Shown piece after piece: positions 46,547 to 60,263 of a DNA stretch of 64,000 nucleotides. The stretch is taken from the NCBI RefSeq assembly GCF_041296385.1, contig NC_091019.1:8083264-8147263 (forward strand), read 5' to 3'. The first letter of the stretch is position 1, and each line of letters begins with the position of its first letter. A program made the position numbers and the translations under genes. Under the pieces are notes generated by a model, which worked only from the letters and a program-made list of their open reading frames with translations, made no database searches and was not told where the DNA came from. This DNA is from Aphelocoma coerulescens (lineage: Eukaryota > Chordata > Aves > Passeriformes > Corvidae).

Positions 46547-47596
46547 GCCAGTGTTGGTGGAGCAGATGTTAAGGTACCATGGGGAGGAATAGCCCAGTGA
46601 GATATTTCTCTCCTGGCCCCTTCTGTGTAGGGGCAATTGTTGGACATATTCAATACTAGAGGTGTATCAGTCCCTGGATATGTTGTATTTTGGAGGAGGG
46701 GATGCTGTTTCTTTGGAGATAGGCTTGTACTTGCTCTCTTTGGCAAGGAAAGCAGGTTTGGATGCGCTCATGAGGTGCTCTTAGGGATTTTAAAGGCTTT
46801 TCCCAACAGACAGTTCTCTGGGTTAGAGCTGTTGAGCTTTCAGCAGGAATGCAAAGGCCAAGCTTGTGACCCTTTTTTCCTGGTGCCTTTAGTGTGTGAG
46901 CAGTCCCTGGTGCTGTTGTCTTTGGATCCTGACTCTGGGAGAGGGAAGGCTTAGGATGGTACCTAGAGCTGAGAAGGAAAGTGCTGAGGGCAGCGTGTGC
47001 GCTGCTAGTTTGAGGGGTGCAGTTGAAGTTGTAGGCAGCAAGAGCTTTCTCAGCTGGCACTGTTGTGAGCTCTGTTTTTGCCAGATGGTTTCAAGTTGGT
47101 AGGTGGACTCTGCCAGAGAGAAAAGATTTGTTTGGGCAAAGAGGTTTGTCTGGCTCTTGGAGTGTGGTGCAAAAAAGAGTCTGCTCTTGGAAGGGGAAGA
47201 TTCAGGAAAACTTTTTGTTCTGACACCGTTGATTTGAGTGCAGGGACGTTTCTAACTTGCCTCTGCCCTTGGGGTGGTTTTGAGCAGCGAAAGCTGCGTT
47301 TCCTTCTTTGGCAAGTCGTCAGTGCCATCGTGTGGTTGTTGCGATGAGTGCTGACAGTGCCCAGGAAAAAGCCAAGTGCTTCATTGGCACGGCCCCAGTC
47401 GTGTGGGAGCAGTTGGTGGAAGAACTCCGCTGTGCAGTCTGCCTCTTGGAGACGTAAAAGAATGTGTTCCTATGCATAGCGGGGAAGCAAGAGGAATCTT
47501 TTCATTGTTGGCTGTGCAGTTTCTAAGCGGCAAAAGTAAAGGCAGTTCCAGCATGGCCTCTTTCTTTCAGAACCTTTTCTGTGCCATCATGAAAAT
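46547..47596 (-). repeat. Old inverted relative of the subrepeat, unit 6
   Basis: Carries the CTTGTACTTGC state of units 4-7. No gene recognised. Confidence 0.5.
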
Positions 47597-49738
47597 GCTC
47601 AACATGTAACTCGCACCCATTGAACTGCATCAAAGGTCCTGGAGCTATGCACTTTCCTTCAAGCTCTATGTACCATCTCTCCACCTCTCGCGGATCCCAA
47701 ACCCCTTCCAAACATCCAGCAGCTGCTTCTGCACGCAGGGAACAAATGCTAGAACAAGGCGTTGGCCTTCATAGTCCCTCTAAAATCTGTAAACTAAGCA
47801 AAACATACCAGTGACCAGCATTTTCCTTCGCAAATATATATATAGAGCATCATCACATTCTGTCAAAGTGGGTAAGTTCACCCTTGCAGTGCAGCTTTTC
47901 CAGCCGCAGTTCGGACTGAGAGATGTGCCAGGAGAGAAAGCATTTGTTGACTTTCCTTCTTCTCTGGAACACTTGATACTCGCAGTGCAATCACTTCCAC
48001 ACAACTTCGGTGTGCCCAGGTTCAAGCAGCTAGAGCTCACAGAGATGGGAAAGTCAGGGCAGAAGACGTTTCAAAAAAACGTTACAGCAGCATTAAAACT
48101 GTGCACAGCAGTCTGCAGCACTCTAGCTTACTTCTCTGACAGACATGCCATCCCATTGTGGGCTCTCACAGCTCGGTTGCAAGCTATCTTGGTTGCAAGC
48201 TACTCTCCTGAAGAAAAGAACTATAAGAAAAAGCCAATGCTGGGCTGCGCCTTCCCCTTGCTTCACGTAAAGCCACCCCATGCTGCACTCTGCACTTCCC
48301 TTCTCCGCCCCATTGACCACTGTGTTTTCTGAATCTCGAAGCCTAAAGTTCAGCGATATTGTTTCAGCGGAGGGCTGGAAGAGGAATAGGTAGCAGCACA
48401 GCTAAAAGTAGCTGTCGCTGAGCTTTCTCCTTCCCAAAGCTAATGTGAATACGGCAGGTAGGCGAGTGGCAGCTACCCTCCTCTCTCAGCTTATATGCTG
48501 CATGCACGAGCCCGGTGCTCTGCGCCGTCGTTCACCCTCTTAAGTACCCTTGTCGCGCTTTCATTCTGCCAGAGTCGAACAGTCGTCTACTTCTCGCACA
48601 GAGAGCACAGTGCCGGCAGCGCAACCCTCCAGGCGGCTGCTTCTGCCGAAAGACGCCTGGGCTATGCACTTTCCCTCTCAGTGCTAGGTAGATCTACATT
48701 CTGTCTGTGTTGTGCTCTGAATCTTAACGAAAACATTCTCAGCTAAGTCTCGCACACAGAAGAGTTTTAGGTCAACGAGCTTGCCCAAAGATTGCCCCCG
48801 TCCCTATACAAACTTATATTTACACCCCATTCCAGTGGTAATCCTCTTTCCTTTACAGCCTGCACAGCGCTGTCAGATCGCGGTGCTCTCCGCACCTGCC
48901 TTCTCACTCCCAAGTACCAGCGCGAACCTTACAGCCTTGCAGGCAGCGAAGACACCGGTAGGCATCTCGCACAGAAGAACGGGCCAGGACGCAAAGATGG
49001 TCTTCCTTTCTCCTCGTTGTCGCCCACATTGTGGTGATGTGTTGAAAGTCTTGGCCAGCGAAAGGCTAATCCAGCAAGTGCTTCTCTCTTGACGCATTTT
49101 GCTGAGCGAGAGCTACACGGATAGTTTAGAATCTGTGAAACAGCAAGACAATGATTGCACGTCGAGCTGAGCAAAAGCCGTGCACGGCACACCGTGGCTG
49201 CGTGCAGTGTTCATGCGGAAGAGCGGCAAAGCTCCAAGCCCTCGCTGGGCTTCCGTTCTGCCCGGAGCACAGGCGGCGAAGAACGAAGCAGCTGGGCACC
49301 GGCTTCATGTAGCCAGTGGAGCGAATTGCAAATGTCCAGCCGAGAGCTGCTTCACAAGCAGATTCAGCTGAGAACGCTCTGGCTGCTTCAGAAAGGAAGG
49401 CGCAGCCCTTGCACTCCAGCACACAACCGGGCCAGAAACAGGTCCTTCAACCTTCAGTGCTGCCGACTCCATGCAGCTTGAGCACACCCAGAAGGACGCG
49501 TCCAGAAAGAAGGCGTTCTTCGAGTACCCCCCTCCTCCAAGGAGCCTCGAAACTGAGCACAACACGCTGCGGCTCGGCAGCTTCCTTCTCAGCGAGACGT
49601 ACCGTCACATTTATGCACTCTCGCAGCTCCGTTGCCCACTTGCAGCAGCTGCTGCTACCGAAGCAAAAGGCTCCAGAAGTAAAAGCCACTGCTGGGCTGC
49701 ACGTTCCCTCTGCCTCACGTAAAGCAGCAGAAACTGGC
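47597..49738 (+). repeat. Diverged subrepeat with conversion patches, unit 6
   Basis: Boundary at 49138/49139. It has the conversion patches of units 4-7, but the CTCCTGAAG (near 48206) and GTCGAAC states of units 1-3, so it is a mosaic. Confidence 0.75.
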
Positions 49739-51202
49739 CGCTGCACTCTGTCCTTCCATTCTCTGCCGCACCTGCCACTGTCATCTCTGCGTCTCCAAGC
49801 ATAAACCTGGGCACAAATGCTTTCCGGGGAAAGCTGGAAGAGAAATAGGTAGCAGCACAAGTAGCTGCAAGTGGAACTTCCTGGTTTCAACTGCTAACGT
49901 GAGTCCGCAAAGAAGCGAGTGACGGCCACGCTTCCCCTTGCAGCCTGTGCGATGCGCACAGCAGCTCGGGGCTCTGCCTTCATTCCTACGCTCTCCGTAC
50001 CACGGTCGCGCTTTCATTCTGCCGGAGTCGAAGCGTCGCCTACTTCTCGCACAAGAGCATTGTGCCCGCAGCGAAATGCTCCAGCCGACTGCTTCTGCCG
50101 GAACACGCCCTGGCCTATGCACTTTCCCTCGCAGCGACATACACCAGCACACTGGGTCTTTCTTGTCGTCCAAATGTAAAGGGAAAGGTTCTCCGCTCCG
50201 TCTGGCACAGAGAACAGTTTTAGGTCGACAAGCTCACCCAGAGCTCACCCTCGACGCGTGGAAACCCGCATTTGCACCCCATTCCAGCGGCAGCCCGTCC
50301 TTCCTTTACAGCCTGCACAGCGCCGTCAGATCGCGGTGCTCTCCGCACCTGCCTTCTCACTTCCAAGTACCAGCGCGAACCTTACAGCCTTGCAGGCAGC
50401 GAAGACGCGGCGAGGCGTCTCGCACAGAAGAACGGGCCAGGACGCAAAGATGGTCTTCCTTTCTCCTCCTCCTCCTCCTCCTTGCCCGAGTGGTGGTGCT
50501 GTGCTGAAAGTCTTGGCCGGCGAAAGGCTTATGCAGCAAGTGCTTCTCTCCTGACGCATTTCGCTGAGCGAGAGAGCTGCACGGACACTTTCGACTCTGG
50601 GAAACAGCAAGACAATGATTGCACGTCGAGCTGAGCAAAAGCCGTGCACGGCACACCGTGGCTGCGTGCAGTGTTCACGCGGAAGAGCGGCAAAGCTCCA
50701 AGCCCTCGCTGGGCTTCCGTTCTGCCCGGAGCACAGGCGGCGAAGAACGAAGCAGCTGGGCACCGGCTTCATGTAGCCAGTGGAGCGAATTGCAAATGTC
50801 CAGCCGAGAGCTGCTTCACAAGCAGATTCAGCTGAGAACGCTCTGGCTGCTTCAGAAAGGAAGGCGCAGCCCTTGCACTCCAGCACACAACCGGGCCAGA
50901 AACAGGTCCTTCAACCTTCAGTGCTGCCGACTCCATGCAGCTTGAGCACACCCAGAAGGACGCGTCCAGAAAGAAGGCGTTCTTCGAGTACCCCCCTCCT
51001 CCAAGGAGCCTCGAAACTGAGCACAACACGCTGCGGCTCGGCAGCTTCCTTCTCAGCGAGACGTACCGTCACATTTATGCACTCTCGCAGCTCCGTTGCC
51101 CACTTGCAGCAGCTGCTGCTACCGAAGCAAAAGGCTCCAGAAGTAAAAGCCACTGCTGGGCTGCACGTTCCCTCTGCCTCACGTAAAGCAGCAGAAACTG
51201 GC
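49739..51202 (+). repeat. Extra 1464-bp subrepeat, unit 6
   Basis: No private variant found against the unit 4 copy. Confidence 0.93.
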
Positions 51203-51483
51203 TACTTGTGCTGCTACCTATTTCTCTTCCAGCTTTCCCCGGAAAGCATTTGTGCCCAGGTTTATGCTTGGAGACGCAGAGATGACAGTGGCAGGTGCGG
51301 CAGAGAATGGAAGGACAGAGTGCAGCGGCCAGTTTCTGCTGCTTTACGTGAGGCAGAGGGAACGTGCAGCCCAGCAGTGGCTTTTACTTCTGGAGCCTTT
51401 TGCTTCGGTAGCAGCAGCTGCTGCAAGTGGGCAACGGAGCTGCGAGAGTGCATAAATGTGACGGTACGTCTCGCTGAGAAGGA
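51047..51483. repeat. Palindrome with inverted 281-bp piece, unit 6
   Basis: Arms 51047-51202 and 51328-51483, perfectly symmetric. Spacer 51203-51327. Confidence 0.93.
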
Positions 51484-54240
51484 TATAACATTCTTCGACT
51501 ACAGGGAGAGTCCATGGGGCTTTTCCCATGGGGTCTCTCAAACAGATGTAGGATGCAGCTCCCTTTTTATGCCAAGTTCCCGGCCCCAGCACCCTCTTCC
51601 TTTTCCCCACTGGCTGAGGTACTCAGGAGATACAGACTTCCCAAAGTGCCTACTCTATGCCCTCCTCTAATATGCACCCCCCTTTTGGTATTGAAAAGAA
51701 AGAAAAAGAAACTATTCCTAATTCTGTTAAGTGTTTGTTGCCTTGTTGTAGGTTCAGGAATTTAACAGGGCCTTGATTAATCAACAGTCTCTGTTGGTTA
51801 CCAACAGTTCTAGAGAACTAATAGTTTCTTCTGTTACTTCACTATCGATAAGTTCCTAGCCTTGTCTACAGGCAGATTCACATGGTCTGTTTGTAAAGAC
51901 TCATTCGTCTCATTCCTTTTAATCCCTCCTCTTTTTATTTTGCCTCTTTTTTCTTTACAAACCTTAATTACCATTGATTTAATTTTTTCTTCTTGAGTCT
52001 TCTTGGATTTTGCTATTATTTGCAGTGACATCCTCATCTATCCTTTTGTAGACATTTCTGGATCAGGTAGGCATGGCTGCTACCGGCATCCCCTTGACCA
52101 CCTGCTGAAAGAGCTGCACTCAGCAAGGTGTCACACATGATAAAAAGATTAGAGTTGCTATAGCATGTAAGAGGAGAAATCATATTCATTTAGCCCATAG
52201 CTGGCCAGTTAACCATGAAAACATATCCCATTCCCATCCTTTCCACATTTGGACAGGTCCATGAGCTGACGTTATTTCCTTTGTTATTTTTTTGACCACT
52301 TTTCCGCTGTCATCTGCTTGCAAACAGCAGCTCGAGTCATTTAATTTCCCACAAACTCCTCCTTCTTCTGCTAACAGATAATCTAGTACCATCCAATGTT
52401 GAAATACCGCTTTCCTCGTTTAAGTGGGTTGGTCAGCAAGAAAGTCAAGAGCTGTGGCTGTTTGGTTGGTTATTATTTCCGAGACAGCTTGTAACCTAAT
52501 TATCCCATTCAAATGATAAATGGGTTCCCAGGCATCTGGGATTAATTCCTTAGGATTCCAAGTGGCTGGTCCATCCTGTTGTGGAACTGGTTCTGGTGGC
52601 CATTCATCTTTTCCCCATTTTGGGGTGCTCCCTCCAGCCAGGGCTGCATCAGTTGACTGCTTTTCTCTAATTAAATCATCACAGATTTTGATTCCTAAGC
52701 GATTTCCCTGAACTTGTGGCAACAAAAAGAACAACGGGCTAATATACCCCATACCCATACCATATCCCTGACCAGTTTGGAGGTAACCTGAGCTAAGCAT
52801 GTTGGCCACAAATGCAATAATGTCCTTTCAAAGCCTGTGTTCCATTATCAAAGGGGCCTTTCTACCTTTTGTCATCAATTGGTGGGTCAAAATACAGCGG
52901 GATTCCTGGGCCTAACGGTCCTCCAATAGTTGCTCCACCATAAGGGTCACAGTATTTGCGTTTCCAAGCTCCCAAATGGGGTTCCCATCTACATTTACGT
53001 CTGCAAGCTGTTTGGTTGGATTTGGAGCAGAACTCACTAAGAGGGTTTGAGTTCCAATCTGGTGTTGCCATTCCCACTGATAATCATGAGCAACATGTGT
53101 TCTACTTGTGGAATTTTCGTGGGGACATCTTAAAAATAGGTGGTCAAAAAAACCCCTTGTCCCTCCCCATTGCTTTACAGGCTTCCAAATATTTTTGGTA
53201 AGTGTGTTAAGAACACTTTACCCAGCTACCATTAGTGAGCTTAACAGGTATTTGATTGCATTTGTCTTGATATTTGGAACAATTGTAAGGAGGGCAACTG
53301 GGGGTCCAAGCCCAATTGTTTAAACCCAGAGGGGAAGTAAATTCATACATGTCTTTTCCTACATAGACCCCCTCTGTCCTATTTAGGCAATAAGTGCCTG
53401 TTGGAGAAGAATGAAGTGGCCGTGAACTTCCTTCTTTGGCCCCAAATCCCGTCCTAGTATGGACCCCACCATTTAGGTTCAGCTGGGCTAGCCAACCATG
53501 GCCACTCTTCAGATCCTCCTGGCCCTCCACAGAGCCAGCAATTGCTAAGGTTAAAAACTTTTGCTACTTCTTCTCCTAAGGCTGCAAATTGATTCTCTCA
53601 CACCTGGCCTAAACTCAGCTGACCATATAAAAGTAGAATTATTAATGAAAATATTTTAATTGTGTGATCTAGTTAGCTAGTCTAATTTTCATGTTGTCTT
53701 CTGCACCACCTGTGGCAAATGAAGACACATAAAACCACTTAACCTAAAACAATGGCCGCAAGTATTAGCCCCCCAGTGAGGAGACAGAGGCATCCTACAA
53801 CATTCTTCAACTACAGGGAGAGGCCATGGGGCTTTTCCTGTGCAGTCTCTCTCAAATGATTGTGGGACACTACTCCCATTTTATGCTAAGTTCCCAGCCA
53901 TAGCACCCTCTTCCTTTTCCCCTTTGGCTGAGGTACTCAGGAGGTAAAGACTTCCTGAATTGCCTACTCTATGCCCCCATGTAATATGCACCCCCCTTTT
54001 GGTATAGAAAAGGAGGAAGAAGAAACTATTCCTAATTCTATTAAGCCTTTGTTGCCTTGCTCTAGGTTCAGGAATTTAACAGGGCCTTGGCTGAGCAACA
54101 GTCTCTGTTGATTAGTAACAGTTTCTAAAACTAATACTTTCTTCTATTACTTCCCTATCTGTTACTGCTCTATGCTAGCCTTGTCTAAGAGTGGATTCAC
54201 ACAGTCTGTTTGTAAAGACACATCCATCTTACTCCTTTCA
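51484..54240 (-). mobile_element. Env-only provirus relic, unit 7
   Basis: 3' LTR 51484-51922 and 5' LTR 53777-54240 (TC insertion present). Confidence 0.85.
52124..53660 (-). pseudogene. env: Broken env, unit 7
   Basis: TM piece at 52186-52392, SU piece at 53207-53530. Same lesions as the other copies. Confidence 0.85.
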
Positions 54241-55607
54241 CTCCCACACCTTCTTGGAGGTGGGACGGCTCCCCCCGGCACAGCACCTGGAAAAAAACCC
54301 CCGTATATGCACACACACACCTGCACTTACCCTGCACTCTGCTGCACACCCCCCCCCCCCCCCCCCACTAACCCCCGCCTCCATATCCCTACCATGCCAC
54401 TCTCAGCTGCCCTGCCCCCACCGTCCCAGCGGGCTGGCAGCACCCACTCCTCACATGCTTCCCCATGCCTTGCATTTCCTTCCTGCCCCCTCTGTAGCCT
54501 TCCCTCTACCTGCCTTTTCTCCATTGCCTTGCATTGACTTGCTCACCCATCCCCCACCTGACTTCCTTTCACAGTCATCTAGGTCTGGCCTTACCTTTTC
54601 TTTTCCTTCTAGGACCCTCATTGCCTTGCCTCACCTCGCCAAGCCACCACTTGCCTTGCCTTGCCCTTGAACCCCTTGCCTTCCATTACCTTGCTCACCC
54701 CTCCCCCACCTGGAATTCAAGACCCCTTTTCAATGACATTTCTGGGCCTTGCCCTGCCCTTTCTGCTCCTCCTAGGAATCTCAAGGCTCTCAAGTATCTC
54801 CGGTGTTTCAGGATCACATGAGAGGAAGACCAGGCAAGGACACATGTTGCCACACTCATCTATACGGGCAGCCTTTGTCTGGGACCAATCTTTGCATGTC
54901 TTGAATCTTGGAAGGGCAATTCACATTTTGCCCTTGAGCTCCGGGACCAGAAGGAGAGTTCTTTTGCATACAAAGGAAAGCAGGTAGCTCAAGTCTCTTA
55001 GGTGCAGATTAGAGATGACTCACACAGGATCAAGGCCACACAGAGCAGTTGGGCCTAGCCACTTTTGTGTACCAGAAGTCCTTGAATGTACTTCTCACCT
55101 GCCTTGCCTCGCCTTGCCTTGGCAACGCAACAGTTTCCTTGCCTTGCCCTGCTAGCCCTCCGTAGCCTTGCATTCCCTTGCATGCCCATGCCACACCCTT
55201 GACCTGCCTACTGCTTTCCTCCAGGGCCTTGGCTTGCCGAGCCCTTCTTGTTTCTGCCTGGCCTACCCATCAGTGGACTTTCCTTCCTCCTAGAGGCAAG
55301 CCTTGCCTCTAACTTCTGGGCCTTCTCTTGCCTACCACTCCATTTATTTCCCCCTCACTGCTCTGGCCTTGCCTACCTCTTGCTTGACTTGCCTGCAATT
55401 GCCTGCACTTGGTTTGCAGTGCCTTGCCTGCATGGAAGGCAAGGTAAAGAGTGGTAGGCAGGGCAAAGCCAGCAAGTTGTAGGTAGTGCGAGACGTAGGC
55501 AAAGGAAGCAAAGCAAGGGTAGCTTAGGAAAAACTAGGCAAGGCACTGAAGGCAAGGCAAGGCCAAGGGACTTGCAGTGCCTTTCCTTGGGAAGGTAAGG
55601 ACATAGA
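54241..55607 (+). repeat. Poly-C and CCTTG/TTGCC block, unit 7
   Basis: Poly-C of 18 bases at 54349-54366. This equals the unit 3 tract after one A-to-C change, so it looks intermediate between units 3 and 4. Confidence 0.85.
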
Positions 55608-56657
55608 GCCAGTGTTGGTGGAGCAGATGTTAAGGTACCATGGGGAGGAATAGCCCAGTGAGATATTTCTCTCCTGGCCCCTTCTGTGTAGGGGCAATTG
55701 TTGGACATATTCAATACTAGAGGTGTATCAGTCCCTGGATATGTTGTATTTTGGAGGAGGGGATGCTGTTTCTTTGGAGATAGGCTTGTACTTGCTCTCT
55801 TTGGCAAGGAAAGCAGGTTTGGATGCGCTCATGAGGTGCTCTTAGGGATTTTAAAGGCTTTTCCCAACAGACAGTTCTCTGGGTTAGAGCTGTTGAGCTT
55901 TCAGCAGGAATGCAAAGGCCAAGCTTGTGACCCTTTTTTCCTGGTGCCTTTAGTGTGTGAGCAGTCCCTGGTGCTGTTGTCTTTGGATCCTGACTCTGGG
56001 AGAGGGAAGGCTTAGGATGGTACCTAGAGCTGAGAAGGAAAGTGCTGAGGGCAGCGTGTGCGCTGCTAGTTTGAGGGGTGCAGTTGAAGTTGTAGGCAGC
56101 AAGAGCTTTCTCAGCTGGCACTGTTGTGAGCTCTGTTTTTGCCAGATGGTTTCAAGTTGGTAGGTGGACTCTGCCAGAGAGAAAAGATTTGTTTGGGCAA
56201 AGAGGTTTGTCTGGCTCTTGGAGTGTGGTGCAAAAAAGAGTCTGCTCTTGGAAGGGGAAGATTCAGGAAAACTTTTTGTTCTGACACCGTTGATTTGAGT
56301 GCAGGGACGTTTCTAACTTGCCTCTGCCCTTGGGGTGGTTTTGAGCAGCGAAAGCTGCGTTTCCTTCTTTGGCAAGTCGTCAGTGCCATCGTGTGGTTGT
56401 TGCGATGAGTGCTGACAGTGCCCAGGAAAAAGCCAAGTGCTTCATTGGCACGGCCCCAGTCGTGTGGGAGCAGTTGGTGGAAGAACTCCGCTGTGCAGTC
56501 TGCCTCTTGGAGACGTAAAAGAATGTGTTCCTATGCATAGCGGGGAAGCAAGAGGAATCTTTTCATTGTTGGCTGTGCAGTTTCTAAGCGGCAAAAGTAA
56601 AGGCAGTTCCAGCATGGCCTCTTTCTTTCAGAACCTTTTCTGTGCCATCATGAAAAT
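55608..56657 (-). repeat. Old inverted relative of the subrepeat, unit 7
   Basis: Same as units 4-6 as far as I compared. Confidence 0.5.
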
Positions 56658-58799
56658 GCTCAACATGTAACTCGCACCCATTGAACTGCATCAAAGGTCC
56701 TGGAGCTATGCACTTTCCTTCAAGCTCTATGTACCATCTCTCCACCTCTCGCGGATCCCAAACCCCTTCCAAACATCCAGCAGCTGCTTCTGCACGCAGG
56801 GAACAAATGCTAGAACAAGGCGTTGGCCTTCATAGTCCCTCTAAAATCTGTAAACTAAGCAAAACATACCAGTGACCAGCATTTTCCTTCGCAAATATAT
56901 ATATAGAGCATCATCACATTCTGTCAAAGTGGGTAAGTTCACCCTTGCAGTGCAGCTTTTCCAGCCGCAGTTCGGACTGAGAGATGTGCCAGGAGAGAAA
57001 GCATTTGTTGACTTTCCTTCTTCTCTGGAACACTTGATACTCGCAGTGCAATCACTTCCACACAACTTCGGTGTGCCCAGGTTCAAGCAGCTAGAGCTCA
57101 CAGAGATGGGAAAGTCAGGGCAGAAGACGTTTCAAAAAAACGTTACAGCAGCATTAAAACTGTGCACAGCAGTCTGCAGCACTCTAGCTTACTTCTCTGA
57201 CAGACATGCCATCCCATTGTGGGCTCTCACAGCTCGGTTGCAAGCTATCTTGGTTGCAAGCTACTCTTCTGAAGAAAAGAACTATAAGAAAAAGCCAATG
57301 CTGGGCTGCGCCTTCCCCTTGCTTCACGTAAAGCCACCCCATGCTGCACTCTGCACTTCCCTTCTCCGCCCCATTGACCACTGTGTTTTCTGAATCTCGA
57401 AGCCTAAAGTTCAGCGATATTGTTTCAGCGGAGGGCTGGAAGAGGAATAGGTAGCAGCACAGCTAAAAGTAGCTGTCGCTGAGCTTTCTCCTTCCCAAAG
57501 CTAATGTGAATACGGCAGGTAGGCGAGTGGCAGCTACCCTCCTCTCTCAGCTTATATGCTGCATGCACGAGCCCGGTGCTCTGCGCCGTCGTTCACCCTC
57601 TTAAGTACCCTTGTCGCGCTTTCATTCTGCCAGAGTCGAACAGTCGTCTACTTCTCGCACAGAGAGCACAGTGCCGGCAGCGCAACCCTCCAGGCGGCTG
57701 CTTCTGCCGAAAGACGCCTGGGCTATGCACTTTCCCTCTCAGTGCTAGGTAGATCTACATTCTGTCTGTGTTGTGCTCTGAATCTTAACGAAAACATTCT
57801 CAGCTAAGTCTCGCACACAGAAGAGTTTTAGGTCAACGAGCTTGCCCAAAGATTGCCCCCGTCCCTATACAAACTTATATTTACACCCCATTCCAGTGGT
57901 AATCCTCTTTCCTTTACAGCCTGCACAGCGCTGTCAGATCGCGGTGCTCTCCGCACCTGCCTTCTCACTCCCAAGTACCAGCGCGAACCTTACAGCCTTG
58001 CAGGCAGCGAAGACACCGGTAGGCATCTCGCACAGAAGAACGGGCCAGGACGCAAAGATGGTCTTCCTTTCTCCTCGTTGTCGCCCACATTGTGGTGATG
58101 TGTTGAAAGTCTTGGCCAGCGAAAGGCTAATCCAGCAAGTGCTTCTCTCTTGACGCATTTTGCTGAGCGAGAGCTACACGGATAGTTTAGAATCTGTGAA
58201 ACAGCAAGACAATGATTGCACGTCGAGCTGAGCAAAAGCCGTGCACGGCACACCGTGGCTGCGTGCAGTGTTCATGCGGAAGAGCGGCAAAGCTCCAAGC
58301 CCTCGCTGGGCTTCCGTTCTGCCCGGAGCACAGGCGGCGAAGAACGAAGCAGCTGGGCACCGGCTTCATGTAGCCAGTGGAGCGAATTGCAAATGTCCAG
58401 CCGAGAGCTGCTTCACAAGCAGATTCAGCTGAGAACGCTCTGGCTGCTTCAGAAAGGAAGGCGCAGCCCTTGCACTCCAGCACACAACCGGGCCAGAAAC
58501 AGGTCCTTCAACCTTCAGTGCTGCCGACTCCATGCAGCTTGAGCACACCCAGAAGGACGCGTCCAGAAAGAAGGCGTTCTTCGAGTACCCCCCTCCTCCA
58601 AGGAGCCTCGAAACTGAGCACAACACGCTGCGGCTCGGCAGCTTCCTTCTCAGCGAGACGTACCGTCACATTTATGCACTCTCGCAGCTCCGTTGCCCAC
58701 TTGCAGCAGCTGCTGCTACCGAAGCAAAAGGCTCCAGAAGTAAAAGCCACTGCTGGGCTGCACGTTCCCTCTGCCTCACGTAAAGCAGCAGAAACTGGC
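56658..58799 (+). repeat. Diverged subrepeat with conversion patches, unit 7
   Basis: Boundary at 58199/58200. It combines CTTCTGAAG (as units 4 and 5) with GTCGAAC (as units 1-3 and 6). Confidence 0.75.
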
Positions 58800-60263
58800 C
58801 GCTGCACTCTGTCCTTCCATTCTCTGCCGCACCTGCCACTGTCATCTCTGCGTCTCCAAGCATAAACCTGGGCACAAATGCTTTCCGGGGAAAGCTGGAA
58901 GAGAAATAGGTAGCAGCACAAGTAGCTGCAAGTGGAACTTCCTGGTTTCAACTGCTAACGTGAGTCCGCAAAGAAGCGAGTGACGGCCACGCTTCCCCTT
59001 GCAGCCTGTGCGATGCGCACAGCAGCTCGGGGCTCTGCCTTCATTCCTACGCTCTCCGTACCACGGTCGCGCTTTCATTCTGCCGGAGTCGAAGCGTCGC
59101 CTACTTCTCGCACAAGAGCATTGTGCCCGCAGCGAAATGCTCCAGCCGACTGCTTCTGCCGGAACACGCCCTGGCCTATGCACTTTCCCTCGCAGCGACA
59201 TACACCAGCACACTGGGTCTTTCTTGTCGTCCAAATGTAAAGGGAAAGGTTCTCCGCTCCGTCTGGCACAGAGAACAGTTTTAGGTCGACAAGCTCACCC
59301 AGAGCTCACCCTCGACGCGTGGAAACCCGCATTTGCACCCCATTCCAGCGGCAGCCCGTCCTTCCTTTACAGCCTGCACAGCGCCGTCAGATCGCGGTGC
59401 TCTCCGCACCTGCCTTCTCACTTCCAAGTACCAGCGCGAACCTTACAGCCTTGCAGGCAGCGAAGACGCGGCGAGGCGTCTCGCACAGAAGAACGGGCCA
59501 GGACGCAAAGATGGTCTTCCTTTCTCCTCCTCCTCCTCCTCCTTGCCCGAGTGGTGGTGCTGTGCTGAAAGTCTTGGCCGGCGAAAGGCTTATGCAGCAA
59601 GTGCTTCTCTCCTGACGCATTTCGCTGAGCGAGAGAGCTGCACGGACACTTTCGACTCTGGGAAACAGCAAGACAATGATTGCACGTCGAGCTGAGCAAA
59701 AGCCGTGCACGGCACACCGTGGCTGCGTGCAGTGTTCACGCGGAAGAGCGGCAAAGCTCCAAGCCCTCGCTGGGCTTCCGTTCTGCCCGGAGCACAGGCG
59801 GCGAAGAACGAAGCAGCTGGGCACCGGCTTCATGTAGCCAGTGGAGCGAATTGCAAATGTCCAGCCGAGAGCTGCTTCACAAGCAGATTCAGCTGAGAAC
59901 GCTCTGGCTGCTTCAGAAAGGAAGGCGCAGCCCTTGCACTCCAGCACACAACCGGGCCAGAAACAGGTCCTTCAACCTTCAGTGCTGCCGACTCCATGCA
60001 GCTTGAGCACACCCAGAAGGACGCGTCCAGAAAGAAGGCGTTCTTCGAGTACCCCCCTCCTCCAAGGAGCCTCGAAACTGAGCACAACACGCTGCGGCTC
60101 GGCAGCTTCCTTCTCAGCGAGACGTACCGTCACATTTATGCACTCTCGCAGCTCCGTTGCCCACTTGCAGCAGCTGCTGCTACCGAAGCAAAAGGCTCCA
60201 GAAGTAAAAGCCACTGCTGGGCTGCACGTTCCCTCTGCCTCACGTAAAGCAGCAGAAACTGGC
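58800..60263 (+). repeat. Extra 1464-bp subrepeat, unit 7, first copy
   Basis: The first of two tandem copies. Its last 600 bp have TTCACGCGG, unlike the TTCATGCGG of the homogenised tract just before it, so it is not a fresh duplicate of that tract. Confidence 0.93.

Larger units (their letters stand above)
42423..51483 (+). repeat. Array unit 6, middle class (9061 bp)
   Basis: One extra subrepeat (49739-51202). The poly-C run is 19 bases (45287-45305). One extra T lies at about 43021. It is mosaic: it lacks the TC insertion and has the CTCCTGAAG and GTCGAAC states of units 1-3, but the poly-C, six-T and conversion-patch states of units 5 and 7. Confidence 0.95.
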
